Source: Paractinoplanes durhamensis (GTDB taxonomy: Bacteria; Actinomycetota; Actinomycetes; Mycobacteriales; Micromonosporaceae). From it: 64,000 bases of DNA. The stretch is taken from NCBI RefSeq assembly GCF_016862175.1, contig NZ_BOML01000029.1:39227-103226 (forward strand). Reading direction: 5' to 3'. Positions 51,015-59,037 of the stretch are shown here, in pieces. Position 1 is the first letter of the stretch. The number at the start of each line of letters is the position of its first letter. The notes beneath the pieces were generated by a model that saw only the letters and a list, made by a program, of their open reading frames with translations, made no database searches and was not told the DNA's origin. Made by a program: the position numbers and the translations under genes.

Positions 51015-51962
51015 TCAGCGGGACTCGAGGACCAGGGCGGCCACCTGGACGCGGTTGCTCAGGTCGAGCTTGGTGAAGATGCGCGTCACGTAGGCCTTCA
51101 CCGTCGGGGTGCTCATCAGGAGCTTGGCGGCGATCTCCTGGTTGGTCTTCCCATCCGCGATCAGCAGGGCGACGCCGCGCTCGCCGGGCGTCAACTGCGC
51201 CAGGGCCGCCAGTGCTCGATCCCGCCCCGGATCTTGGACGCCGGCCGCCGCCAGACCCATCAGCTGCCGCAGCACCGACGACGTGAACATCGGTTCCCCC
51301 GCCGCGGCCCGGCAGATCGCCCGGGCGATATCGGCCGGCGGCTCGTGCTTGAGCAGGAACCCGCTCGCCCCCACCTGCATCGCCCGCCGCACGTGCTCCT
51401 CAGTGTCGAACGTCGTCAGCACCAGCACCTCGGGCGGATTCCGCCGCCGCCGCAGATCCGCCGTAGCGGTGAGCCCATCCATCCCCGGCATCCGGATATC
51501 CATCAACACCACCTCGGGCCGAAAGGTGTTGACCGCGGCAGCCACCTCGGTGCCGTCGCAGATCGCCCCCACCACCTCGATCTCGTCGAACGACCCCAAC
51601 ATCATCGCGAGCCCCTGCCGCACCATCGCGTCGTCATCGACGATCAGCACCCGAACCGGCCGAGCCGCCACCCCCACCACTTCACCGGCCGAGCGGTCAC
51701 GCACGTCGCCGCCGGCCGAGCGATCGCGCACGTCGCCGCCGCCAAGGCGGTCACGCACGTCGTCGCCGCCAGGGCGGTCACGCACGTCGCCGCCGCCAGG
51801 GCGGTCACGCACCTCGCCGCCGCCAGGGCGGTCACGCACGTCGCCGCCAGGGCGGTCACGCACGTCGCCGCTCCCGGCCGAGCGGCCGCGCGCTGCGCCG
51901 CCGCCGGGCGGGCGGTCGGTTGCCGCGGGGTCCTGCGCCATCACGTGTGCCATGGGAGCCAC
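51015..51962 (-). CDS. NarL/LuxR-type response regulator with a repeat-encoded N-terminal tail
   Basis: A 315-residue regulator. Residues about 102-225 are a normal receiver (VRVLIVDDDAMVRQG, phospho-Asp in VVLMDIRMPGMDG, Lys in GFLLKHEPP), and the C-terminal HTH is LTPGERGVALLIADGKTNQEIAAKLLMSTPTVKAYV. Before the receiver is a tail of seven VRDRxxGG-type repeats, encoded by a 27/24-bp array. Upstream ATGs (51962, 51953) overlap the kinase stop region, as expected of a coupled pair. The receiver could instead start from a GTG just before VAARPVRVLIVDD; the tail is open in frame either way. Confidence 0.9.
   Translation of the reverse strand: MAPMAHVMAQDPAATDRPPGGGAARGRSAGSGDVRDRPGGDVRDRPGGGEVRDRPGGGDVRDRPGGDDVRDRLGGGDVRDRSAGGDVRDRSAGEVVGVAARPVRVLIVDDDAMVRQGLAMMLGSFDEIEVVGAICDGTEVAAAVNTFRPEVVLMDIRMPGMDGLTATADLRRRRNPPEVLVLTTFDTEEHVRRAMQVGASGFLLKHEPPADIARAICRAAAGEPMFTSSVLRQLMGLAAAGVQDPGRDRALAALAQLTPGERGVALLIADGKTNQEIAAKLLMSTPTVKAYVTRIFTKLDLSNRVQVAALVLESR
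51688..51870. repeat. 27/24-bp tandem repeat inside the response regulator gene
   Basis: Seven units start at 51688, 51715, 51742, 51769, 51796, 51823 and 51847; five are 27 bp and two are 24 bp. The core is GCGGTCACGCACGTCGCCG. All keep the reading frame of the minus-strand gene and encode VRDR followed by Pro, Ser or Leu and Gly/Ala residues. Confidence 0.92.
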
Positions 51963-53242
51963 GCCGTCACGTCGAACTCCCCGGCCGCGGTCGGGCCGTG
52001 CTCGATGTGGCCACCGACCAGCTGAACCCGCTCGCGCAGCCCGGTCAGGCCGGCCCCGGCGCCCGGGATCGCGGCGGCCAGTGCCATGTCGCGTGATTCT
52101 GAGCCGGCCGCTCGGCCGGTGCCTTTGGACGCCCTCGTGTCAGCAGCCGCGCCGGCCATGATCGACTCTGCGGTCGGCCACCGCGGGAACACCACATCCG
52201 GACGGCCTCCGGCTCGCTCGGCCGGCCCGCCGGCCGCACCAGGGTGGTGCCAGCCGAGGTCGTTGACCACATGCACCGACAGCCCCTCCAGGTAGCGCAC
52301 GTCGACATTGACCCGGACCGGGGAGCCGGGCGCGTGTTTGAGCGCGTTGGTCAGCGCCTCCTGGACGATCCGGTAGGCGTGCCGGCCGATCTGATCGGGC
52401 ACCACCTCGGAATCGTCGTCCCGGCCGGTCAGCAACAGGCTGACCTCGGCGCCGGCCTCCCGGGACAGCTCCACCAGGGCCGGCACGTCACCGAGGGTCG
52501 GCAGCGGCCGGTCGACCGCGGGCCCGCGCAACATGCCGAGCAGCGTCCGCAGGTCTTCCAAAGCGTCGTGGGCGCACTGCCGGATCACCCCGGCCGCCTG
52601 CCTCTCGTCGGCCGAGGCGTCGCGGCGCACCGACAAGGCACCGGCGTGCAGGGCCAGCAGTGAGATGCGGTGGGCGAGGGCGTCGTGCATCTCGCGGGCG
52701 ATCTGCTCGCGCTCGGCCAGCCGGGCCTGCTCGATCCGCAGCCGCTGGCCCTCCTCCGCCTGCCGCACCCGCTCGGCCCAGGAGGCGACCAGCTGACGGC
52801 GGCTGCGGATCACCAGCGCCACCGCGACCAGGCTGACGTGCAACAGCACCAGGAAGGCGACCGACTCGTAGTACTCAGAGGTCAGGCCGAGCACCAGGCC
52901 GTAGATCACCGCAGTGGCCGCGGCGTGCACGGCGGCGAGCGTGATCACGACCCGGGCCGGGCGATGCAGCGCGACCGCGAACAGCGCGACCGGCGTGGCG
53001 CCCATCGGCATGCCGAGGAGGATGCCGCACGGAATGAGGAACAGGGTGAGCGCCACCGGATGGCTGCGGCGGAACAGCACCAGACCGGTGAAGGACACCA
53101 CCGCCGCGACCGCCTCCACCGCCAGCGGGGCGCTGTCGCCTTCCGACACCGCGTTGGCGACGAAGAAGAGCCCGAGCATCATCGCGAGAACTGCCAGAAG
53201 GATCTCCAGCAGCCAAGACTTGATCGACAGTCGCTGAGGCAT
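51941..53242 (-). CDS. Sensor histidine kinase (HisKA_3 type) with an insertion in the ATPase domain
   Basis: A 433-residue kinase with about five N-terminal membrane spans. The phosphoacceptor block is QIAREMHDALAHRISLLALHAG. The ATPase domain has the N box IVQEALTNALKHAPGS and the final GAGAGLTGLRERVQLVGG. Between VVNDLG and GAGAGL stand nearly 60 extra residues of low complexity (Gly/Ala/Arg-rich), absent from typical members. It is paired with the overlapping response regulator. The signal sensed is unknown. Confidence 0.92.
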   Translation of the reverse strand: MPQRLSIKSWLLEILLAVLAMMLGLFFVANAVSEGDSAPLAVEAVAAVVSFTGLVLFRRSHPVALTLFLIPCGILLGMPMGATPVALFAVALHRPARVVITLAAVHAAATAVIYGLVLGLTSEYYESVAFLVLLHVSLVAVALVIRSRRQLVASWAERVRQAEEGQRLRIEQARLAEREQIAREMHDALAHRISLLALHAGALSVRRDASADERQAAGVIRQCAHDALEDLRTLLGMLRGPAVDRPLPTLGDVPALVELSREAGAEVSLLLTGRDDDSEVVPDQIGRHAYRIVQEALTNALKHAPGSPVRVNVDVRYLEGLSVHVVNDLGWHHPGAAGGPAERAGGRPDVVFPRWPTAESIMAGAAADTRASKGTGRAAGSESRDMALAAAIPGAGAGLTGLRERVQLVGGHIEHGPTAAGEFDVTAWLPWHT

Positions 53243-53350
53243 GCCTCGACGCTACCGGCGGGCGCTCGCCGTGGGCAGTCGACTTTGGTCTATCGAACAT
53301 CGCCTTGAGTCGGTATCGCGACGGGTCGCCGCCCACGAAAACTCAGACCC

Positions 53351-54013
53351 GTGTTCGAACAAACGACGATCGTGCCGACACCCTGGTGGGCCCGGGCGCT
53401 GATATGGCTTCTCATCCCCCTGACCGGCGGCGCCCTGCTCCTCCTGGTGGTGCGGGCGGCTTGGTGGCTGTCGCTGCCCGGCCCGTTCGCCCTGATCCGG
53501 CGGCTGCCCGCGCCGACCACCACGGCGGTGGCCGTCACGCTGGGTGTGTTGCTCGGCGCGGTCCTGGCCGCCCTGGTCGACCGCGAGTCCCTCACCGTGC
53601 GGATCGGCCCGGCCGAGGTGGTGCTGTCCCGCCCCGGCACGGAGAGCCGGGTCCCACGCGCCGACGTCGCCGTCGCGTTCCCCGACCGCGACCAGCTCAT
53701 CCTGCTCGGCCACACCGGTCGCGAGCTGACCCGCGCGCCGTGCCACCTGTCCGTCCGCCGCCTGCGGGCCGGCTTCACCGAGCGCGGCATCGCCTGGGCC
53801 GATCAAGATCCTTACCTGTCGGTCTACCGCCGCTGGGTGCCCGGCCTGCCGGAGATCGAGCCCACCGCCCACGCACTGTTCGCCGCCCGGCAGACGGCCC
53901 TGACCGCCCGCGACGAGCGCGATCAACACGAACTACGCACCGAGCTCGGCCGCCTCGGCTACGTCGTCCGCGACGACCACAAACGGCAGTATTGGCGGCA
54001 CGCCGATGGCTGA
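53351..54013 (+). CDS. YqeB-like membrane protein
   Basis: A 220-residue protein with two N-terminal transmembrane helices (LIWLLIPLTGGALLLLVVRAAWW and AVAVTLGVLLGAVLAALV), then a PH-like beta domain (SLTVRIGPAEVVLSRPGTESRVPRADVAVAF) and a C-terminal helical segment with DERDQHELRTELGRLGYVVRD. That layout is typical of YqeB-type actinobacterial and Bacillus proteins of unknown function. The GTG start is at 53351. Its 3' end is followed by the 51-bp tandem array. Confidence 0.85.
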   Translation: MFEQTTIVPTPWWARALIWLLIPLTGGALLLLVVRAAWWLSLPGPFALIRRLPAPTTTAVAVTLGVLLGAVLAALVDRESLTVRIGPAEVVLSRPGTESRVPRADVAVAFPDRDQLILLGHTGRELTRAPCHLSVRRLRAGFTERGIAWADQDPYLSVYRRWVPGLPEIEPTAHALFAARQTALTARDERDQHELRTELGRLGYVVRDDHKRQYWRHADG

Positions 54014-54043
54014 CGCACATCCCGCCCGGCGGCGGCGTGGCCC

Positions 54044-54216
54044 GGCGGTCGGACGACCGTTCCGCCCGGCGAAGGCGCAGCCACGGCGGGGTCCGGCAGT
54101 CGGGCGACCGTTCCGCCCGGCGAAGGCGCAGCCACGGCGGGGTCCGGCGGTCAGACGACCGTTCCGCCCGGCGAAGGCGCAGCCACGGCGGGGTCCGGCG
54201 GTCAGGCGACTGTTCC
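54044..54216. repeat. 51-bp tandem repeat, three full units plus a partial
   Basis: Units start at 54044, 54095 and 54146, and a partial copy runs from 54197 to about 54216. The core CGTTCCGCCCGGCGAAGGCG is invariant; substitutions sit near GGCGGTCGGACG. 51 bp equals 17 codons, so one minus-strand frame stays open. The partial unit overlaps the last codons of the methyltransferase gene (stop at 54202), so the array has spread into the gene end. Confidence 0.92.
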
Positions 54217-55026
54217 GGCCACCACCCAGATGGTCAGGACGGCCAGGAAGTCGCCGCGGGCGCCGGCTGCCTCGACGTGGGCGAGCCACTTGTCCCGGAC
54301 GCCGGGCGAGGTCGGCCAGGTGTCGGCCGGCACCATCGGGTTGACCATGGGCAGCACCACCGCGGCCGAGGCCGGGTCGGCGAAGAGGCAGGTCACCGGG
54401 GTGGCCGTCACGTTGACCAGGTGCGCGTCCACCAGGCGGCGGCGCAGCGTGCGGCCCATGTCGAGCTGCTTCGGGGTGAGGCGGCCGTGCACGTCGGTCA
54501 TGACCGTCTCGGCGAGGCGGACGGGCACGCCGTCGAAGGCCAGCGACTCCCAGTCCGTGTCGATCAGGCAGATCCGGCCGCCCGGGCGGGTCACCCGGAT
54601 CAGCTCGGCGATGGCCGCGTCCGCGTTGTCGACGTGCTGCAGCACCCGCTCGCACCACACGCCGTCGACGCTGTCGGTCGGCAGCGTCATCGCCGAGACG
54701 TCGCCGGTCATGTAACGCACGTTGCTGCCATCGTGCTGCTGCACGGCAGCGGCGATGGTGGCAGCCGACTGGTCCAGCGCGATCACCTCGCCGCCGGTGC
54801 CGACCTTGGTGGCGAGCCACCGCGACACGTCCCCCGCCCCGGAGCCCGCGTCGAGCAACCGTGCCCCCGGCTGAGGATGCAGCGCCTCCATCGCGGTCCG
54901 GCGCACCCGCCGGATCTCCGGGTGGCGGCCCATCGCTTCGAGCGCGGCGAGGAGCATCGCCATCATCTCGCTGGGCTGGCTGTCCAGGTCCGAGAAGGGG
55001 GTGCGTTCCATCTGCGCGGGCTTCAT
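54202..55026 (-). CDS. SAM-dependent methyltransferase (class I)
   Basis: A 274-residue methyltransferase. Motif I is ARLLDAGSGAGDVSRWLA, and motif II is VIALDQSAATIAAA; SVDGVWCERVLQHVDNADAAIAELIRVTRPGG includes motif III and the post-motif. It resembles UbiE/Methyltransf_11 type small-molecule methyltransferases; the acceptor is unknown. The ATG at 55026 lacks a good ribosome-binding site, with TAAACAT at a -10 position, so a leaderless message is possible. The stop lies within the 51-bp repeat. Confidence 0.88.
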   Translation of the reverse strand: MKPAQMERTPFSDLDSQPSEMMAMLLAALEAMGRHPEIRRVRRTAMEALHPQPGARLLDAGSGAGDVSRWLATKVGTGGEVIALDQSAATIAAAVQQHDGSNVRYMTGDVSAMTLPTDSVDGVWCERVLQHVDNADAAIAELIRVTRPGGRICLIDTDWESLAFDGVPVRLAETVMTDVHGRLTPKQLDMGRTLRRRLVDAHLVNVTATPVTCLFADPASAAVVLPMVNPMVPADTWPTSPGVRDKWLAHVEAAGARGDFLAVLTIWVVAGTVA

Positions 55027-55138
55027 GGGGCAAATGTTTACCCACCCAGCGGTCTTTTCACCGACAGCGGTCACTCATCCGACAGGAAGGATCACTGCAC
55101 GCACTCAGGTTCGGCATGGTTCGACCGAAGAAACGCTG

Positions 55139-56588
55139 GTGTGGAAATCGCGGCTGCCGCTACCCGACGGCAGTCTCAACCGAACCAGGCTGGTGGCACT
55201 CGCCATCGGCGGTCTCGCGCTGTTCAGTCAGCTCGGCCAGTTGGGCAACGCGCTGCGCTCACCGGAGTACATCCGCCTCTCCGCCGCCTGCATCGTCCTG
55301 ACGTTCGTGCTGCTGGTCTTCGCCTACCGGCGCGGTCGCGCTACCTGGTGGATTGCGGCTCCGATTCCGTTGCTGGTCGCGATCGGCGGTTCCGGCCTCG
55401 ACGATCCGGTGGCCAGCACCTCCCTGGCCCTGGCCTCCACGGTCGTCCTGTCGCTCTACGGCTCGACCAAGCCCTGGGTGGCCCGTGTCGTCGTGCTCTG
55501 ATCTCGATCCCGGCCGCGACCGCCATCTCCCCCATCTCCGGCGACCGGGTGATGACCTGGAACTCGCCGACCGTCATCGGCGTACTGCCGCAGGTGCTGC
55601 TGATGGCCGTGCTGACCCGCGGGATCTACCTGTCGATGCTCCGCCAGGAACGCACGGCCGCCCGCGAGTCGCTGCTGGCCCGGGCCGGGCACGCGATGCT
55701 GGGCGTCACCGACGTCGAAAAGGTCCGCGACGTGGGCCGCCAGACGGCGAACGGGCTGATCGCCGTCTGCCCTGGCATCATCCTGCTGGTGCTGCGCCGC
55801 CACCGCGGCGGTCTCGTGGTGAGCACGGCCGCCGGCGCGCCGGACGGCATCCGCGGCCGCCGCCTCGACCTCGATGTCATCAGCAACCAGGCGGCCTTCG
55901 CCGCGCTGCTGCCCGAGATCCGCGAGTGGCACATCGACGCACTCGGCGCCGACCCGGCAACCGCCGACGTCTACATCGCGGTCGGCGGCCGGCGGCGGGT
56001 CGCGCCCGACGTCATGGACTCCTTCCGCAACCTCTCGCACCAGGTCGTGCTGGCCGAGAACGGCTGCCACGCGCACGCCGAGCTGGAACACCGCGCCCAC
56101 CACGACGACCTGACCGCGCTGCCGAACAGGGCGAAGTTCCAGCGGGCCATCGCCGACGCCCTGACCTGCGACCCTGGCGGCACGGTCGCGCTGCTGAACG
56201 TCGACCTGGATGACTTCAAGCAGGTCAACGACGGGTACGGCCACTCGGCCGGCGACGAGCTGCTGATCGAGGTGGCATCCCGCCTGACGGCCGCGGGTTG
56301 GCGGCGCGCTACGGCGGCGACGAATTCGCGGTGCTGCTGACCGGCCTGTCCGGCCCGGACGAGGCCGATCAGATCGCGACCCAGCTGCGCGCCCAACTCG
56401 CGGCCCCGATTGCCCTGGCGGCCGCCACGGTGACGGTCGGCGCCAGCGTGGGCATCGCGATGGCCGAGCCCGGCCTGACGGTGGCCGAGCTGACTCTCCG
56501 CGCCGACGTGGCCATGTACGGCGCCAAGGCAGCCGGCAAGAACCGCACAGAGACCTTCGCCCGACCCGGACCCCGCCTCGCCGCCTGA
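55139..56588 (+). pseudogene. Frameshifted membrane diguanylate cyclase (GGDEF)
   Basis: Three reading frames together encode one protein. Frame 2 (GTG at 55139 to stop 55501) gives membrane helices ending WVARVVVL. Removing two bases at about 55497 continues as ISIPAATAISPISGDRV in frame 1 through more helices to the GGDEF start (HHDDLTALPNRAKFQRAI, NVDLDDFKQVNDGYGHSAGDE). Near 56296 the frame shifts again and several codons are lost; frame 3 resumes with ARYGGDEFAVLLTG to the stop at 56588. The catalytic GGDEF loop itself is intact. Two separate lesions make it a probable pseudogene unless sequencing errors are responsible. Confidence 0.82.
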
Positions 56589-57873
56589 CCGAGTCACGGC
56601 CATAAGGCCGCCGTCGGGCGAACAGCGACCCGGACGCGCAGGCGAATCGGAACGCCCGGCGGCCGGCGAAACACGGACTGGCGCGGGAGACCCCAGCGCA
56701 CCGTGGGGCTTATTCGTGTGGGCCGCGGCGAAAAGATCTTGAGATGTCCGGGCCGGGTCGGGACACTGCTGGAGCGCAGCCTTCGAATAAAATCGTTGTT
56801 ATGCAGCGGCGTTTTCCGGTAGGACACACTCGCGCAACACAGGTGCAATTTTTGGTGCACTGAGGGGCGGCATTGTCAATGGCCGACGTCCGACATTGTC
56901 GCACGTTGGCGGCGTCGGATTTGCTACTCCGGCGGTGCGGGAATCGGTGGCATGCGGGTCGGCACTAACAGGAAGCCAAACTGATGATCTTTGGCGGCGG
57001 CCGACGCCGAGACGCTCGGACACCTGGGGTAGCCTGCGTCTCCGGCAGCCGGTCGGCGTTGGTCGCATGAGAAATTTCATGTCGGAAACCGATATATGCA
57101 CGGATCGTGCAAGCACTCGGCAATTCTGACCACCTTCGGTGGACTGGCGTTGACATATCGAGGCCGGAAAATTAATGTTCGCGAGCGATGCCAGTCCATG
57201 CTTGCGGAATTCCGACACCTTCTTTATCAAATGGCCTCGGATGACACGGCGGCCCCGGCGAGCAACGCTCCCCCGTCCTCGCGCTCTTACCTGATCGGAG
57301 CCTGGACGATGCCTGCGAACGCCCCTGACCCGTTGCGGCCTCGCGCCGTGACGCGGCACGCGTCCGACGCAGGCGCCGCCGTGGATGCCGCCGGAAATTT
57401 CGGGTCCGGCACGAGCAGGACCGGGCATCTCGACCTCGCCGACAGGCCCGCGGTCCCGGCACCCCGGACCGGTCCGATCCATCTCACCCACCGGCTGTCC
57501 GGCTCGGTGTCACGGACCGGCCGCCCCGGCCTCGCCGATCGCATCTCAAGCTCGACACCGCGGACCGGCCCCACCAGCTCCGCCGGCCCCACCTCAAGCT
57601 CGACACCCCGGACCGGCCCCACCCGCTCCGCCGGCCCCACCTCAAGCTCTATACCGCGGACCGGCCCCAACGACCGCGTTGATGTGGCGTCGCGGCTGAC
57701 GGGGCGGCGGTCCTCGGCTCGGTCAGGTGGCCGGGACTCTGGCGGTGGGTGTCCTTGGTGGCTGGTGGGCTACGCGGATTTGCGAAGAAGTACTGATCGA
57801 TCTTGCTGGGCCGGCGCGCTCCGGGGCATCGCTGCGGAGCCGGACTCTCCTCGACTGACAGGGCGATAATTTC
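56589..57873. other. 1.3-kb stretch without a supportable gene
   Basis: From about 56710 to 57240 the DNA is clearly less GC-rich than the rest of the window, with GTGCA...TGCAC around 56840 and several A/T runs. I see no domain, good start or consistent coding pattern on either strand. A 48-bp tandem array lies at 57545-57669. Frames that stay open here are compositional. It may hold the promoter of the sugar-binding protein gene at 57874 or remnants of lost genes. Confidence 0.5.
57545..57669. repeat. 48-bp tandem repeat, 2.6 units
   Basis: Units begin with CTCAAGCT at 57545, 57593 and 57641 (partial, to 57669). The core GACCGGCCCCACC is shared, with CCGCTCCG or CAGCTCCG variants. 48 bp equals 16 codons, and frames on both strands remain open. 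Confidence 0.9.
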
Positions 57874-58983
57874 ATGCGGAAAAGCAAGGGCCCGGTTGCC
57901 GTTGCCGGTGCGCTGGTCGTGACGCTCCTGGCCGGCTGCACCGGCTCGGGGGACTCCGGGTCGGGGGGCGACGGGGGCAGTGCGGGGTCGGGCGAAACCC
58001 GGGTTGGCGTGATTCTTGCGGAGGTGACCAGTTCGCCTCGCTGGAAGCAGCAGGACCCGGGCTACTTCACCGAGGCGTTTCGCGCGGCCGGCATCGCTGC
58101 CCAGGTTCGCACCACATCGGGCGACGGGACGGACTTTCAGCAGATCGCCGATTCGATGATCAATGATGGGGTCAAGGTGCTGATCATCACCAGCCCGGAC
58201 TCGTCCGTCGGTAAGTCCGTCATCGTCAATGCACACCAGAAAAAGGTGACGGTCATCGATTACGACCGTCTCACCGTCGGCGGGGGCGCCGATTACATAG
58301 TGGGCTTCGATCCGGAGGAGATCGGGCGGATGCAGGGCTACGGTCTGGTCAAGTGCCTCGGCAAGAAACCGCCGGCCAATCCTATGATCGCCGAGCTCAA
58401 CGGGGCGCCGTCGGATCACAATGCCGATCAGCTGACGGTGGGGCACGATTTCGTGCTCACTCCGAAATACGACGACGCGGAATACACCAAAGGACCGTCG
58501 CAATACGTGCCGGGCTGGGCGCCTGTGCAGGCCCGCGACATCTTCGTCCAAATGCTCGATCAGCAACCGCGGATCAACGGTGTGCTGGCCGCCGACGACG
58601 GGATCGCCAACGCCGCCATCGCCGTGCTGCGCGGGAAGAAGCGCAACGGCGAGGTCCCGGTGACGGGGCAGAACGCCACGATCGAGGGCCTGCGCAACAT
58701 TCTGACCGGCGATCAGTGCATGACGGTCTACAAGCGAATCAAGCTCGAGGCGCAGACCGCAGCCAACATCGCCGTTCAGGTGCTCCGCGGCCAGAACCCG
58801 GCGGTCGGCACAACGACCAAGGACCCGGAGTCCGACCGGCAGATCCCGTTCGTCTCTCTGGTGCCCCTGCCGATCACCATCGACGAGGTCAAGGACGTGG
58901 TGGCGGACGGCTTCGTCGCCGCGGCCCAGCTGTGCACCGGCACCTACGCGCAGCTGTGCCGGGACAAGGGCGTCAAGCTGTAG
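57874..58983 (+). CDS. Sugar ABC transporter substrate-binding lipoprotein (XylF/RbsB-like)
   Basis: A 369-residue periplasmic-binding-protein-fold protein (Peripla_BP_4). The lipobox is VTLLAGC (Cys22), followed by a Gly/Ser linker. The body shows DFQQIADSMINDGVKVLIITSPD, then GFDPEEIGRMQGYG and NGVLAADDGIANAAIAVLRG, typical of xylose-type binding proteins. It should bind a monosaccharide outside the membrane. No permease or ATPase gene is adjacent, so it is an orphan receptor or its partners are elsewhere. Confidence 0.92.
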   Translation: MRKSKGPVAVAGALVVTLLAGCTGSGDSGSGGDGGSAGSGETRVGVILAEVTSSPRWKQQDPGYFTEAFRAAGIAAQVRTTSGDGTDFQQIADSMINDGVKVLIITSPDSSVGKSVIVNAHQKKVTVIDYDRLTVGGGADYIVGFDPEEIGRMQGYGLVKCLGKKPPANPMIAELNGAPSDHNADQLTVGHDFVLTPKYDDAEYTKGPSQYVPGWAPVQARDIFVQMLDQQPRINGVLAADDGIANAAIAVLRGKKRNGEVPVTGQNATIEGLRNILTGDQCMTVYKRIKLEAQTAANIAVQVLRGQNPAVGTTTKDPESDRQIPFVSLVPLPITIDEVKDVVADGFVAAAQLCTGTYAQLCRDKGVKL

Positions 58984-59037
58984 CCGGCGGTTTCGGCCGG
59001 GCCCGAGTTTGCGCTGGTGACTTACCGTTTTGGACTG

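Noticed and set aside
53305..56340. A single 1011-residue protein on the plus strand
   Set aside because: The first two thirds of this frame lie across the YqeB-like gene and the antisense of the methyltransferase. Only the last part, from about 55500, is real, as the middle of the broken cyclase.
57096..57869. Secreted or structural Ser/Thr-Pro-rich protein
   Set aside because: The frame has no signal peptide, ribosome-binding site or recognisable domain and stays open mainly because of the 48-bp repeats.
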